From Azospira oryzae (GTDB lineage: Bacteria; Pseudomonadota; Gammaproteobacteria; Burkholderiales; Rhodocyclaceae): a stretch of 64,000 nt of DNA. The stretch's first letter is position 1. Each line of letters opens with the position of its first letter. This document shows positions 39,022 through 48,002 of this stretch, piece after piece. Below the pieces are notes generated by a model, which had not been told where the DNA came from, did not search any database, and saw only the letters and a program-made list of their open reading frames with translations. The position numbers and the translations under genes are program-made. The stretch spans positions 62,001 to 126,000 of the forward strand of contig NZ_SHKM01000003.1 of NCBI RefSeq assembly GCF_004217225.1, read 5' to 3'.

Positions 39022-39765
39022 ATGCAAGCCAATTTCGATTTCTCCCATTTCTGGGCCCAGGGCGACGCCGTCTCCCATTTCATTGCCATCGTCCTGCTGG
39101 TCCTCTCCGTCGCCAGCTGGGCCGTGATCCTGGGCAAGGGCTGGAAACTGTGGCGCCTGCGCCACGCCGCCCCGGTGGCCATCGACAGCTTCTGGCACGC
39201 CTCCACCCTGCAGGAAGGCCTGGACCGCCTGGAACCCGCCGCCCCGTTCGCCGACCTGGCCCGCCGCGGCAGCCAGGCCGTCAGCCACTTTGAAAGCCAT
39301 TCCGGCAGCGCCCCCCACCTGGATTCCCACCTCTCCGCCAGCGAACTGGTGACCCGGGCCCTGCGCCAGGGCATCGCCCGCACCACCAGCCACCTGGAAG
39401 GCGGCCAGACCCTGCTCGCCTCCATCGGCTCCACCGCTCCCTTCATCGGCCTGTTCGGCACCGTCTGGGGCATCTACCACGCCCTGGCCACCATCGGCAT
39501 GACCGGCCAGTCCAGCCTGGACAAGGTGGCAGGCCCCGTCGGCGAGGCCCTGATCATGACTGCCGCCGGCCTCTTCGTTGCCATTCCCGCGGTGCTGGCC
39601 TACAACACCTTCAACCGCAACCTGCGCGTCATCGGCGGCGACCTGGACGCCTTCGCCCACGACCTGCACACCTTCCTCACCACCGGCCACCACATGGCCG
39701 AATCCCCCGTGGTTCCCCACGGCCGCGGCAACGCCGGCGCCCGCAAGCTGGCCGAGGTGGCTTAA
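39022..39765 (+). CDS. exbB: Biopolymer transport protein ExbB
   Basis: The 247-aa MotA/TolQ/ExbB family protein has three membrane helices (about 18-38, 128-152 and 172-195) and a cytoplasmic loop, with the conserved LLASIGSTAPFIGLFGTVWGI. It forms the pentameric proton channel that powers TonB. Its stop codon is directly followed by the ATG of exbD. Confidence 0.96.
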   Translation: MQANFDFSHFWAQGDAVSHFIAIVLLVLSVASWAVILGKGWKLWRLRHAAPVAIDSFWHASTLQEGLDRLEPAAPFADLARRGSQAVSHFESHSGSAPHLDSHLSASELVTRALRQGIARTTSHLEGGQTLLASIGSTAPFIGLFGTVWGIYHALATIGMTGQSSLDKVAGPVGEALIMTAAGLFVAIPAVLAYNTFNRNLRVIGGDLDAFAHDLHTFLTTGHHMAESPVVPHGRGNAGARKLAEVA

Positions 39766-40197
39766 ATGGCTTTCGGCGGATTCGAATCGGGCCCCTCCCA
39801 GCCCATGGCCGACATCAACACCACGCCCCTGGTGGATGTGATGCTGGTGCTGCTGATCATTTTCATCGTCTGCGCCCCCCTGATGACCCAGGCCATCAAG
39901 GTGGACCTGCCCCAGGCCAGCGCCGCCCCGGCGGACCCCAAGCCGGACACCGTGCAGGTGGCCCTGGATGCGGCAGGCAAGCTGTACTGGAACAAGACGG
40001 AAATCAACGCTGAGGAGATGGTGGCCCGCTTCTCCGGCGCCGCCGCCCAGAATCCCCAGCCGGAAGTCCATCTCTCCGCCGACAAGGAAACGCGCTACCA
40101 GCGCGTGGCCGAAGTGATGGCGGCAGCGAAGGAGGCCGGCATCGTCAAACTCGGTTTCGTCACCCAACCTGGAGGCACCCATGAACCACGCCGATGA
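39766..40197 (+). CDS. exbD: Biopolymer transport protein ExbD
   Basis: 143 aa, one N-terminal membrane helix with the essential Asp in INTTPLVDVMLVLLIIFIV, then a periplasmic domain. Partner of ExbB and TonB. It overlaps hemP by 17 bp in another frame. Confidence 0.96.
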   Translation: MAFGGFESGPSQPMADINTTPLVDVMLVLLIIFIVCAPLMTQAIKVDLPQASAAPADPKPDTVQVALDAAGKLYWNKTEINAEEMVARFSGAAAQNPQPEVHLSADKETRYQRVAEVMAAAKEAGIVKLGFVTQPGGTHEPRR

Positions 40198-40369
40198 GCT
40201 CAAGCCCACCCTGGCCGTCGTCACGGTGGACAACCCGCCCGCCGGGCAAGCCCCGGTGGTGGCCAGCCGGCAGCTGTTCCGCGGCAACAACACGGTCCGC
40301 ATCGAACACGGCGGCCAGTGCTACCTGCTCCGCCTGACCCGTGAGAACAAGCTGATTCTGACCAAGTAA
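40181..40369 (+). CDS. hemP: Hemin uptake protein HemP
   Basis: A 62-aa protein whose C-terminal half (ASRQLFRGNNTVRIEHGG, then QCYLLRLTRENKLILTK) is the HemP domain. HemP genes are iron-regulated and lie beside heme receptors; in some betaproteobacteria the product is needed for heme-receptor gene expression. Here it links the tonB set to the heme-type receptor that starts 250 bp later. Confidence 0.92.
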   Translation: MNHADELKPTLAVVTVDNPPAGQAPVVASRQLFRGNNTVRIEHGGQCYLLRLTRENKLILTK

Positions 40370-40619
40370 AGAGCAACGCTTCACCCTCGACGCATCACCC
40401 TCTTGCCGCCAGCCAGCCCCCGGGCGAGCCAGCCTTCTTTTTTTGAGGTCCCGGTACCGGCTCCGCGCTGGCGCCTCCCTTTTCCTCGAAGCGAAGAGCC
40501 CCCGGCGGCAGCGGCGGATGCCCGACCCGTTTTTCCGTACCACCCACGACAACACGTAGCCAGCCACCGGTAGGCTTTCATGCCGGGCAGCAAGCCACGC
40601 ATCAAGATCAGGAGAGATC

Positions 40620-42932
40620 ATGCGCCTTGCTTCCCGCCCCGCCGGGGGACGTCCCGCGTCCGCCCATTCAGTACCCCTGCGCCCCCTGGCGGCCCTCGTC
40701 GCCGCCATCGCCCCCGCCGTCCTCGCCCTTGGCGCCAGCCAGGCCCAGGCACAAGCCCAGACGTCCGAACTGAAGGAAGTGGTGGTCACCGCCACCCGCC
40801 AGGAAGCGGACCCGGACCTCATTCCCGCCACCATCACCAGCATCGACCGCAAGACCCTGGACCGGCGCATGCCCCACGACGAGGCGGCGCTGATGGAAAA
40901 CGAGGCCGACGTGGTCATTTCCCGGGACCTGCGCCGCTACGGCAGCGCCGCGGTGAACATCCGCGGCATCGAAGGCATCCGGGTGCTGCAGCAGGTGGAC
41001 GGCGTGCGTCTGCCCGACTACTACTACGGCGGCGGCCCCTCCAACATCACCGCCTCCATGCCGGATGGCCCGGAGATGGACTTCCTCAAGCGGGCCGAGA
41101 TCCTGCGCGGCCCCGCCTCCAGCCTCTACGGCTCCGACGCCCTCGGCGGCGTCGTCGGCTACCTCACCCTGGACCCCCAGGACCTGCTGCAGGGCCGCAG
41201 CACCGCCATGCGCTACAAGGGCACCTGGCGCCAGGCCGACCACAGCTTCCAGAACACCGTCTACGCCGCCGGCGGCAACGACCTGGTGGAAGGCCTGCTG
41301 GCCTACAGCCAGCGCAACGGCAAGGAGCTGGACAACAAGGGCAATGTGGGTGGCACCGGCTACAACCGGGAGCAGCCCAATCCCCAGGACACCAAGTCCG
41401 ATTCCGTCCTGGCCAAGATCATCCTCAAGCCCGCCACCGGCCACCGCATCGGCCTCACCTACGAGAACCGGGAGCAGGACAACCACGTGGATTCCCTGCG
41501 CCTCTCCAGCGGCGTGCCCAAGGTGACCCAGACCTACGGCGACGAGAACACCAAGCGGGAACGCTACGGCATCGACTGGGAATGGAAGCCCACGGACCGC
41601 TGGTTCGACCGCCTGGCCCTCAAGTTCTACCACCAGGAGGCGGATTCCAAGACCTACACCATGCAGCGACGCAGCAACACCAGCGCCAGCTGCTCCGCCT
41701 CCTCCGGCGCCGGCAACAACTGCCTGGTGGACATGAACTTCATGTTCAACCAGAAGACCGACGGCCTCAACCTGCAGCTGGACAGCTACTTCCAGACCGG
41801 CGCCATCAGCCACTCCCTGGCCTACGGCGCCGACTGGCGCCAGACCCGCACCGAGGAACTGCGGGACTACACGGTACACAACCTGACCACCGGCACCACC
41901 GGCAAGACCCTGGCCGGCGACACCTATCCCCTGAAGGACTTCGCCCCCGGCGAATCCACCAACCTGGGCCTCTTCGTCCAGGACGAGCTGTCCTTCATGG
42001 ACGGCAAGTTCCTGCTCACCCCCGGGGTGCGCTACGACGAGGTCAAGCTGCGGCCCGACGGCATGAGCAAGGTGGCCGGCAGCGGCGGCAGCGCCGTCAC
42101 CCTCAGTTCCGCCAGCCAGAACCACTCCGCCGTCTCCCCCAAGATCGGCGCCCTGTGGCAGGCAAGCCCGGCGGTGGCCCTCTACGGCCAGCTGGTGCGC
42201 GGCTTCCGGGCTCCCAACTACGAGGAGGTGAACGGCCTCTTCTACAACGCGGCCCAGAACTACGTCACCCTGCCCAACGGCAACCTCAAGGCGGAAAAGA
42301 GCACCGGCCTGGAACTGGGAACCCGCCTCAAGGCCCTGGGCGGCGACATCAAGGTGGCGGTGTACGACAACCGCTACGACGACTTCATCGAACAGGTACG
42401 GGTGTGTAACGACACCGCGGCCCCCTTCACCTGCCCCGGCGGCACCCGCAGCGCCTACCAGAAGCTGAACCTGTCCAAGGTCCGCATCCAGGGCGCCGAA
42501 GTGCGGGGCAGCTGGCTCTTCGCCGGCGGCTACGCCTTCCAGGGCAGCATCGCCACGGCCCGGGGCGACGACGAGCAGAACAACCGCCCGCTCAACAGCA
42601 TCGAGCCCCTGCGCGCCGTCCTCTCCTTCCTCTGGGACAAGGGCCAGTGGGGCGGCGAGACCCGCCTGCGCCTGGCGGCCACCAAGGAGCGCATCAACGA
42701 CGCCGATACTGACTACTACAAACCGGCCGGCTACGGCGTCATGGATGTCTCCACCTGGTGGCAGGTGGACAAGCGCTTCCGCCTCACCGCCGCGGTGAAT
42801 AACGTCTTCGACAAGCAATACACCCTGTGGAGCGACGTACGCCATGCGGGGCTGCTGAGCACCGATCCGGGCCCCAGCTTCTTCACCCAGCCCGGCCGCA
42901 ACGTCAGCCTCTCCCTGCAGGCGGACTTCTAA
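40620..42932 (+). CDS. TonB-dependent heme/hemoglobin-type outer membrane receptor
   Basis: The 770-aa precursor has a signal peptide (about 20-45, ending QAQAQ), a TonB box (ELKEVVVTATR), a plug domain (VNIRGIEGIRVLQQVDGVRLPD, LRGPASSLYGSDALGGVV) and a 22-strand barrel ending in F. The motifs FRAPNYEEVNGLFYN and PNGNLKAEKS correspond to the FRAP and NPNL boxes of heme receptors, between which the heme-ligand His usually lies; the interval here contains no His, only Tyr/Asn, which is unusual. AGGAG precedes the ATG. The 250 bp upstream of it holds no gene and no clear promoter. A btuB-like cobalamin role is less likely given hemP. Confidence 0.9.
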   Translation: MRLASRPAGGRPASAHSVPLRPLAALVAAIAPAVLALGASQAQAQAQTSELKEVVVTATRQEADPDLIPATITSIDRKTLDRRMPHDEAALMENEADVVISRDLRRYGSAAVNIRGIEGIRVLQQVDGVRLPDYYYGGGPSNITASMPDGPEMDFLKRAEILRGPASSLYGSDALGGVVGYLTLDPQDLLQGRSTAMRYKGTWRQADHSFQNTVYAAGGNDLVEGLLAYSQRNGKELDNKGNVGGTGYNREQPNPQDTKSDSVLAKIILKPATGHRIGLTYENREQDNHVDSLRLSSGVPKVTQTYGDENTKRERYGIDWEWKPTDRWFDRLALKFYHQEADSKTYTMQRRSNTSASCSASSGAGNNCLVDMNFMFNQKTDGLNLQLDSYFQTGAISHSLAYGADWRQTRTEELRDYTVHNLTTGTTGKTLAGDTYPLKDFAPGESTNLGLFVQDELSFMDGKFLLTPGVRYDEVKLRPDGMSKVAGSGGSAVTLSSASQNHSAVSPKIGALWQASPAVALYGQLVRGFRAPNYEEVNGLFYNAAQNYVTLPNGNLKAEKSTGLELGTRLKALGGDIKVAVYDNRYDDFIEQVRVCNDTAAPFTCPGGTRSAYQKLNLSKVRIQGAEVRGSWLFAGGYAFQGSIATARGDDEQNNRPLNSIEPLRAVLSFLWDKGQWGGETRLRLAATKERINDADTDYYKPAGYGVMDVSTWWQVDKRFRLTAAVNNVFDKQYTLWSDVRHAGLLSTDPGPSFFTQPGRNVSLSLQADF

Positions 42933-42933
42933 G

Positions 42934-45900
42934 ATGATGCCCCTGCTCCGCGCCCTGCTGCTGCTCCTGCCGGCCCTGCTCCACGCCGCCGCCGGGCAGG
43001 CGGCCCCAGCTGCCGGGAACAGCGCCCAGGGCGCGGCGCAGGCCCCTGCCGTCCTCTTCGTCAGCACCGCCCCCATCCAGCCCGGCAAGTTCCGCCTGCT
43101 GGCCGACCTGGCCGCCAGGCAGGGCCTGCGGCTGGAATCCCGCTTCGCCGAGAAGCTGCCCACGGACGCGGATGGCCGCCTGTTCCAGGGCTACCGCGCC
43201 GTCTTTTTCGATGCCCCGCGGGACCACCTGCGGGACTTCGTCCAGGCCCGCCTGGCCACCGCCCTGCCCGGCCTCAAGGCGCCCCACCTCTGGCTGCACG
43301 AAGGCAAGCCCACCTGGGCCGGCCTGCCCGAGCCCCTGGCCCGCCGCCTGCACGCCTACTACGTGAACGGCAGCCGGCCCAATTTCGAGAATTTCTTCCG
43401 CACCTTGGCCGCCCACCTGGGGGGCCGTTCCCTCCAGGGCATCCCGGAACCCATCGTCTTCCCCAAGAGTGCCATCTACCACCCCAAGGCCCCCGGCCTG
43501 GTGTTCGCCGACGCCGCCGCCTACCTGGCCTGGAAGGGCGTGCAGACGGACGGAGACATGGCCCCCGGCAAGCGCCCGCCGGTGGTGGCCATCGCCCTGC
43601 ACCAGCAGTACATCGCCGCCGAGCAGACCGCCTTCATCGACGACCTCATCGAACGCATCGAGGCCGCCGGCGCCGTGGCCCTGCCCTTCTACAGCCCGGT
43701 CATGGACCCCATGGCGGTGCGCCGCCTGGTGCGGGTGGGGGAGCGCAACGTGGCCGACGCCCTCATCAACACCCAGATCATGCTCAACCCGGAAGGGCGG
43801 CGCACGGAATTCACCGACCTGGGCATCCCGGTGGTCCAGGCCATGCCCTACCGCAAGGGCGACGCCGCCGACTGGGCCGCCGATCCCCAGGGCATCGCCC
43901 TCATGGACGTGCCCTTCTACCTGGCCCAGGCCGAATACGCCGGCGTCACCGACATCCAGATCGCCGCCGCCACCCGCAAGCACGACGACCAGGTGGTGAG
44001 CATCCCCGCCCAGGCATCGGCAGTGGTGAACAAGGCCCTGAAGCTGGTGGCCCTGCAGCGCAAGGCCAACGCCGAGAAGAAGGTCGGCGTGCTGTTCTGG
44101 AACTACCCGCCGGGGGAAAAGAACCTCTCCGCCTCCTACCTCAACCTGCCCCGCAGCCTGGAAGCCACCCTGCAGGCCCTCAAGGCCGCCGGCTACCGCA
44201 CCGAGGAAGTGGCGGAGAAGCCCCTCACCACCCTGCTGCAGCGCCTGCTGGCCCCCTATTACAGGGACGGCGAACTGCCGGGCCTGCTGCGGGACGACCT
44301 GGCCGAACGCCTGCCGGTGGCCGTCTACAAGCGCTGGCTGGCGACCCAGCCGGAAGCGGTGCGGCGCAGCCTGCAGGAACGCTGGGGCGAGCCGGAAAAA
44401 TCCGCCATGGTGCTGCGCCAGGACGGCCAGGCCTGGTTCATCGTGCCCCGCCTCAAGCTGGGCAATGTGGTGTTCATGCCCCAGCCGCCCCGGGGCGAAA
44501 AGTGGGAAGAGAAGGAAAAGGCCCTCTACCACTCCACCAAGGCCCTGCCCTCCCACTTCTACCTGGCCGCCTACCTGTGGCTGCGGGAACGCCAGGGTGA
44601 GGGCGAGAAGAGCAGCGACAAGAGCGGCGCCAACGGCAGCGGTTTCGGCGCCGACGCCCTCATCCACTACGGCACCCACGGCACCCAGGAATGGCTGCCG
44701 GGCAAGGAGCGGGGCCTGGCGGTGAGCGACGCCCCCATGCTGGCGGTGGGCGACACCCCCGTGCTCTACCCCTACATCGTGGACAACATCGGCGAATCCC
44801 TCCAGGCCAAGCGCCGGGGCCGGGCCACCATCATCAGCCACCAGACCCCGCCCTTCGTCCCCGCCGGCCTGCACGAGGCCCTCACCCGCCTGCACGACAC
44901 CCTGCACGCCTGGCTGGCCCAGGACGAGGGGGCGGTGAAGGAAAAGCTCAAGGCCGACCTGCTGGCCCAGGCGAAAAAGGAACGCATCGACAAGGACCTG
45001 GCTTGGGACGAAGTGCGCCTGCGGCAGGAATTCCCAGCCTTCGTCGAACAGCTGCACGACCACCTGCACGAACTGGCCCGCACCGCCCAGCCCCTGGGCC
45101 TGCACACCTTCGGCCGGGCGCCGGCGGAAGTACATCGCCTGGGCACGGTGCTGCTGATGCTGGGCAAGCCCTTCTGGGAAGCCCACGCCGCCCCCGGCGA
45201 GGAGGCGGACGAGACCCTGGTGGGCGACTACCGCAAGCTCAGCGAAAGCGCCCCCTACCGCCTGCTCAAGCGTTACCTGGTGGAGCAGCCCCAGGCGACG
45301 CCCCCCGCCGCCCTGGCCGAAACCGTGGCCCAGGCCCGCCGCTGGTATGCCGACCTGGGTGCAGGCAACGAACAGGCGGCCCTGCTGCAGGGCCTGGCCG
45401 GGCGCTACATCCCCACCTCCTACGGCGGCGACCCGATGAAGAATCCGGAGGCCCTGCCCACCGGGCGCAACCTCTACGGCTTCGATCCGTCCCGCATCCC
45501 CACGCCCCAGGCCTGGGCCGCCGGCAAGGAAGCCCTGGAGGCCCTGCTGGCCGAGCACCGCAAGCAGACCGGCAAGCAGCCCGCCAAGCTCACCTTCTCC
45601 CTCTGGTCCGTGGAAACCATGCGCCACCAGGGCATCCTGGAAGCCCAGGCCCTGTGGGCCCTGGGGGTGGAGCCGGTGTGGGATTCCGGCGGCCGGGTCG
45701 GCGGCGTCAGGCTGGTCTCCCGGGAAGCCCTGGGCCGGCCCCGGGTGGACGTGGTGCTCTCCGCCACCGGCCTCTACCGGGACCATTTCCCCAACGCCAT
45801 GAAGCAGCTGGTGGAAGCGGTGCGCCTGGCCGCCGAGGCCGAGGAGGCGGACAACCCGGTGGCCGCCAACGCCCGCCGCATCGCCGCCGATCTCGTCAAG

Positions 45901-47037
45901 CGCGGCGTGCCGGCGGAAGCCGCCAAGCGGGCCGGCCAGACCCGCCTTTTCTCCTCCGAGTCGGGCAAGTACGGCACCGGCCTGGACGACGCCGTGCTGG
46001 CCACGGACACCTGGAAAGGCAAGGCCGAGGGCGACCGCAAGCTGGCCCAGCTTTACCTCTCCCGCATGCAGTTCGGCTACGGCCCGGACGAGGCGGAATG
46101 GGGCCAGGCCGGCGCCAAGGACGGCAAGGGCAAGGCCCTGGCCGGCCTCAACCTCTACGCCGAACAGCTGAAAGGCACCGAGGGCGCCGTGCTTTCCCGC
46201 TCCTCCAACCTCTACGGCATGCTCACCACGGACGATCCCTTCCAGTACCTGGGGGGCATCGCCCTGGCGGTGCGCCACCTGGACGGCAAGGCGCCCCAGC
46301 TCTACATCTCCAACCTGCGCCAAACCGGCAACGGCGGCGGCAAGGTGGAGGGCGCCGCCCAGTTCCTGGCCAAGGAGCTGGCCACCCGCAATTTCCACCC
46401 GGGCTACATCCAGGGCCTGATGCAGGAAGGCTACGCCGGCACCCTGCAGGTGCTGGACAGCGTGAACAACTTCTGGGGCTGGAACGCCACCGCCCGGGAA
46501 GTGGTGCGGGACGACCAGTGGCAGGAGTTCGTGGACGTCTACGTGCGCGACAAGCACCGCCTGGGAGTGAAGGACTGGTTCGAGAAGGAAAACCCCCACG
46601 CCCTGGCCCAGACCATCGAACGCATGCTGGAAGCGGCCCGCCAGGGCTACTGGCAGGCCGATGCCGCCACCGTGGACGAACTGAAGCAGCGCTACCGGGA
46701 ACTGGCCGCCAAGCACGACGTGCGCACGGACAACGCCGCCTTCGCCAAGTTTGCCGGCTACGGCCTGCAGACCCCGACCGCCGCCCCCGCACCGACCCGG
46801 CCGCAAAGCGCATCGCAGTTGGCCGAGCCGCAGTCCCCGCCGGAGATGCCCGCCCCGCCCGTGATTCAGGGCATGCAGCTGGAGAAGATAGAAAACAAGC
46901 CCCTGCCAGCCACCCCGCCCCTGCTGGCCGCATCCCTGCTGCTTCTGCTGGCCGCCCTCGGCGGCGGCGCCTGGCAGGCCCGCCGCGAGCAGGGCCGCCG
47001 TCCCCTTTCCACTTCCACTCCTTCCAGGAGCCTCTGA
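42934..47037 (+). CDS. CobN-family chelatase-like protein, exported and membrane-anchored (HmuS-like)
   Basis: The 1367-aa protein belongs to the CobN/BchH large chelatase-subunit family: HYGTHGTQEWLPGKERGLA (about 575-593), PVLYPYIVDNIGE, RSSNLYGMLTTDDPFQYLGG (about 1090) and the C-terminal NNFWGWNATAREVV. Unlike cytoplasmic CobN it begins with a signal peptide (LLRALLLLLPALLHAAAGQA) and ends with a membrane helix (about 1325-1348, PPLLAASLLLLLAALGGGAW) plus basic tail, so the catalytic body should face the periplasm. No cobS/cobT partners are present. It starts 1 bp after the heme receptor. HmuS of Bacteroidetes hmu operons has the same domain and setting and has been reported to remove iron from heme; the same role here is inference. 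Confidence 0.88.
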   Translation: MMPLLRALLLLLPALLHAAAGQAAPAAGNSAQGAAQAPAVLFVSTAPIQPGKFRLLADLAARQGLRLESRFAEKLPTDADGRLFQGYRAVFFDAPRDHLRDFVQARLATALPGLKAPHLWLHEGKPTWAGLPEPLARRLHAYYVNGSRPNFENFFRTLAAHLGGRSLQGIPEPIVFPKSAIYHPKAPGLVFADAAAYLAWKGVQTDGDMAPGKRPPVVAIALHQQYIAAEQTAFIDDLIERIEAAGAVALPFYSPVMDPMAVRRLVRVGERNVADALINTQIMLNPEGRRTEFTDLGIPVVQAMPYRKGDAADWAADPQGIALMDVPFYLAQAEYAGVTDIQIAAATRKHDDQVVSIPAQASAVVNKALKLVALQRKANAEKKVGVLFWNYPPGEKNLSASYLNLPRSLEATLQALKAAGYRTEEVAEKPLTTLLQRLLAPYYRDGELPGLLRDDLAERLPVAVYKRWLATQPEAVRRSLQERWGEPEKSAMVLRQDGQAWFIVPRLKLGNVVFMPQPPRGEKWEEKEKALYHSTKALPSHFYLAAYLWLRERQGEGEKSSDKSGANGSGFGADALIHYGTHGTQEWLPGKERGLAVSDAPMLAVGDTPVLYPYIVDNIGESLQAKRRGRATIISHQTPPFVPAGLHEALTRLHDTLHAWLAQDEGAVKEKLKADLLAQAKKERIDKDLAWDEVRLRQEFPAFVEQLHDHLHELARTAQPLGLHTFGRAPAEVHRLGTVLLMLGKPFWEAHAAPGEEADETLVGDYRKLSESAPYRLLKRYLVEQPQATPPAALAETVAQARRWYADLGAGNEQAALLQGLAGRYIPTSYGGDPMKNPEALPTGRNLYGFDPSRIPTPQAWAAGKEALEALLAEHRKQTGKQPAKLTFSLWSVETMRHQGILEAQALWALGVEPVWDSGGRVGGVRLVSREALGRPRVDVVLSATGLYRDHFPNAMKQLVEAVRLAAEAEEADNPVAANARRIAADLVKRGVPAEAAKRAGQTRLFSSESGKYGTGLDDAVLATDTWKGKAEGDRKLAQLYLSRMQFGYGPDEAEWGQAGAKDGKGKALAGLNLYAEQLKGTEGAVLSRSSNLYGMLTTDDPFQYLGGIALAVRHLDGKAPQLYISNLRQTGNGGGKVEGAAQFLAKELATRNFHPGYIQGLMQEGYAGTLQVLDSVNNFWGWNATAREVVRDDQWQEFVDVYVRDKHRLGVKDWFEKENPHALAQTIERMLEAARQGYWQADAATVDELKQRYRELAAKHDVRTDNAAFAKFAGYGLQTPTAAPAPTRPQSASQLAEPQSPPEMPAPPVIQGMQLEKIENKPLPATPPLLAASLLLLLAALGGGAWQARREQGRRPLSTSTPSRSL

Positions 47038-47038
47038 C

Positions 47039-47311
47039 ATGTCCATGGATATTCCGGAAATGCCCGTCGACCTGCGGCTCGCCGCCGTGGTGCACCTGCT
47101 CTCCTCCTCCGCCCTGCGCGGCGCCACCCCCAACAAGACCGAGGCCCTGCGGGCCCATCTGCGGGGCCTGGCGGCCCAGGCCGACCTCAACCCCTACCTC
47201 AAGAGCGCCCTGCAGGAAGTGCTGCAGGGCTGGGAGGCGGTGGATTGCCACCCGGCCTCCACCCCCGTCGATTTCTACCCCCTGGTCGCCCCCGGCGCCG
47301 TCACCCACTAA
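47039..47311 (+). CDS. Small conserved-looking protein of the HmuS-like operon
   Basis: A 90-aa, probably soluble and helical protein (DLRLAAVVHLLSSSALRGATP, then KTEALRAHLRGLAAQ) with no signal peptide and no recognised domain. It starts 1 bp after the chelatase-like gene, on codon usage like its neighbours, and ends 24 bp before the S4 paralogue, so it is very probably translated as part of the operon. Function unknown. Confidence 0.75.
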   Translation: MSMDIPEMPVDLRLAAVVHLLSSSALRGATPNKTEALRAHLRGLAAQADLNPYLKSALQEVLQGWEAVDCHPASTPVDFYPLVAPGAVTH

Positions 47312-47335
47312 CCCCAAAGCAACAGGAGTTCTCCC

Positions 47336-47953
47336 ATGTCCCGTCACACCGGCCCCCGTCTCAAGATCATGCGCGCCCTGGGCACCGAGCTGCCCGGCCT
47401 CTCCCGCAAGACCCGCGGCGAGCGCGAGCAGCCGCCGGGCCAGCACGGCGCCCGCAAGGTCGCCGGCCGCAAGTCCGAATTCGGCCTGCAGCTCATGGAA
47501 AAGCAGAAGCTGCGCTTCAACTACGGCGTCTCCGAAACCCAGCTGCGGCGCATCGTCAAGGACGCCCGCCGGGACCAGGGCGCCACCGGCCACAAGATCG
47601 TCGAACTGCTGGAGCGGCGCCTGGACAACCTGGTCTTCCGCGCCGGCCTGGCCCCCACCATCCCCGCCGCCCGCCAGCTGGTAAGCCACGGCCACATCGC
47701 CCTCAACGGCCGCCGCGCCACCATTCCCTCCATCCGGGTCAAGGCCGGCGACGCCTTCGGGCCGGTGGAAAAGAGCCGCAACCTGCTGGCCATCAAGGCC
47801 TCCCTGGCGGAGCCAGCCCTGGAGCGGCCCGAGTGGATCGCCTTTGAGGAAGCCAGCCTGACGGCCCGCCTCAGCCACCTGCCGGACGGCGACGCCGCCC
47901 CCTTCCCCCTGGACCTGCAACGGGTAGTCGAGTACTACGCCACCCGCCTGTAA
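47336..47953 (+). CDS. Second ribosomal protein S4 of cyanobacterial/plastid type
   Basis: The 205-aa protein is an S4 homologue: KSEFGLQLMEKQKLRFNYGVSE, then TIPAARQLVSHGHIALNGRRA is the S4 RNA-binding domain, and the N-terminus PRLKIMRALGTELPGLSRKT, PPGQHGARK matches the S4 of cyanobacteria and plastids more than that of proteobacteria (which has ...SRREGTDLFLKSG). It has no cysteine zinc motif (C-minus form). None of the S11/S13/rpoA neighbours of the housekeeping rpsD are present. It has the ribosome binding site AGGAGTTCTCCC, nearly the same as that of the next gene. Role: alternative S4 or a moonlighting RNA-binding protein; both are inference. Confidence 0.88.
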   Translation: MSRHTGPRLKIMRALGTELPGLSRKTRGEREQPPGQHGARKVAGRKSEFGLQLMEKQKLRFNYGVSETQLRRIVKDARRDQGATGHKIVELLERRLDNLVFRAGLAPTIPAARQLVSHGHIALNGRRATIPSIRVKAGDAFGPVEKSRNLLAIKASLAEPALERPEWIAFEEASLTARLSHLPDGDAAPFPLDLQRVVEYYATRL

Positions 47954-48002
47954 CCCCATGCCAAGCGCCGCCCCGGCGACCGGGGCGGCCCAGGAGTTCT
48001 CC

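Noticed and set aside
40370-40619. Possible cobalamin riboswitch before the TonB-dependent receptor
   Set aside because: AGCCAG followed by a GC-rich stretch recalls the B12 box, but the remainder of the box and the conserved core elements of the class are absent. hemP next door points to heme.
42904-47190. A 1428-codon open frame on the minus strand opposite the chelatase-like gene
   Set aside because: The product is Gly/His/Gln-rich without any domain; it is the antisense shadow that very GC-rich genes produce. The plus-strand reading has a signal peptide and clear CobN motifs.
47336-47953. Calling the S4 gene the housekeeping rpsD
   Set aside because: None of the conserved neighbours (rpsM, rpsK, rpoA, rplQ) are present, and its N-terminus is unlike the betaproteobacterial S4.
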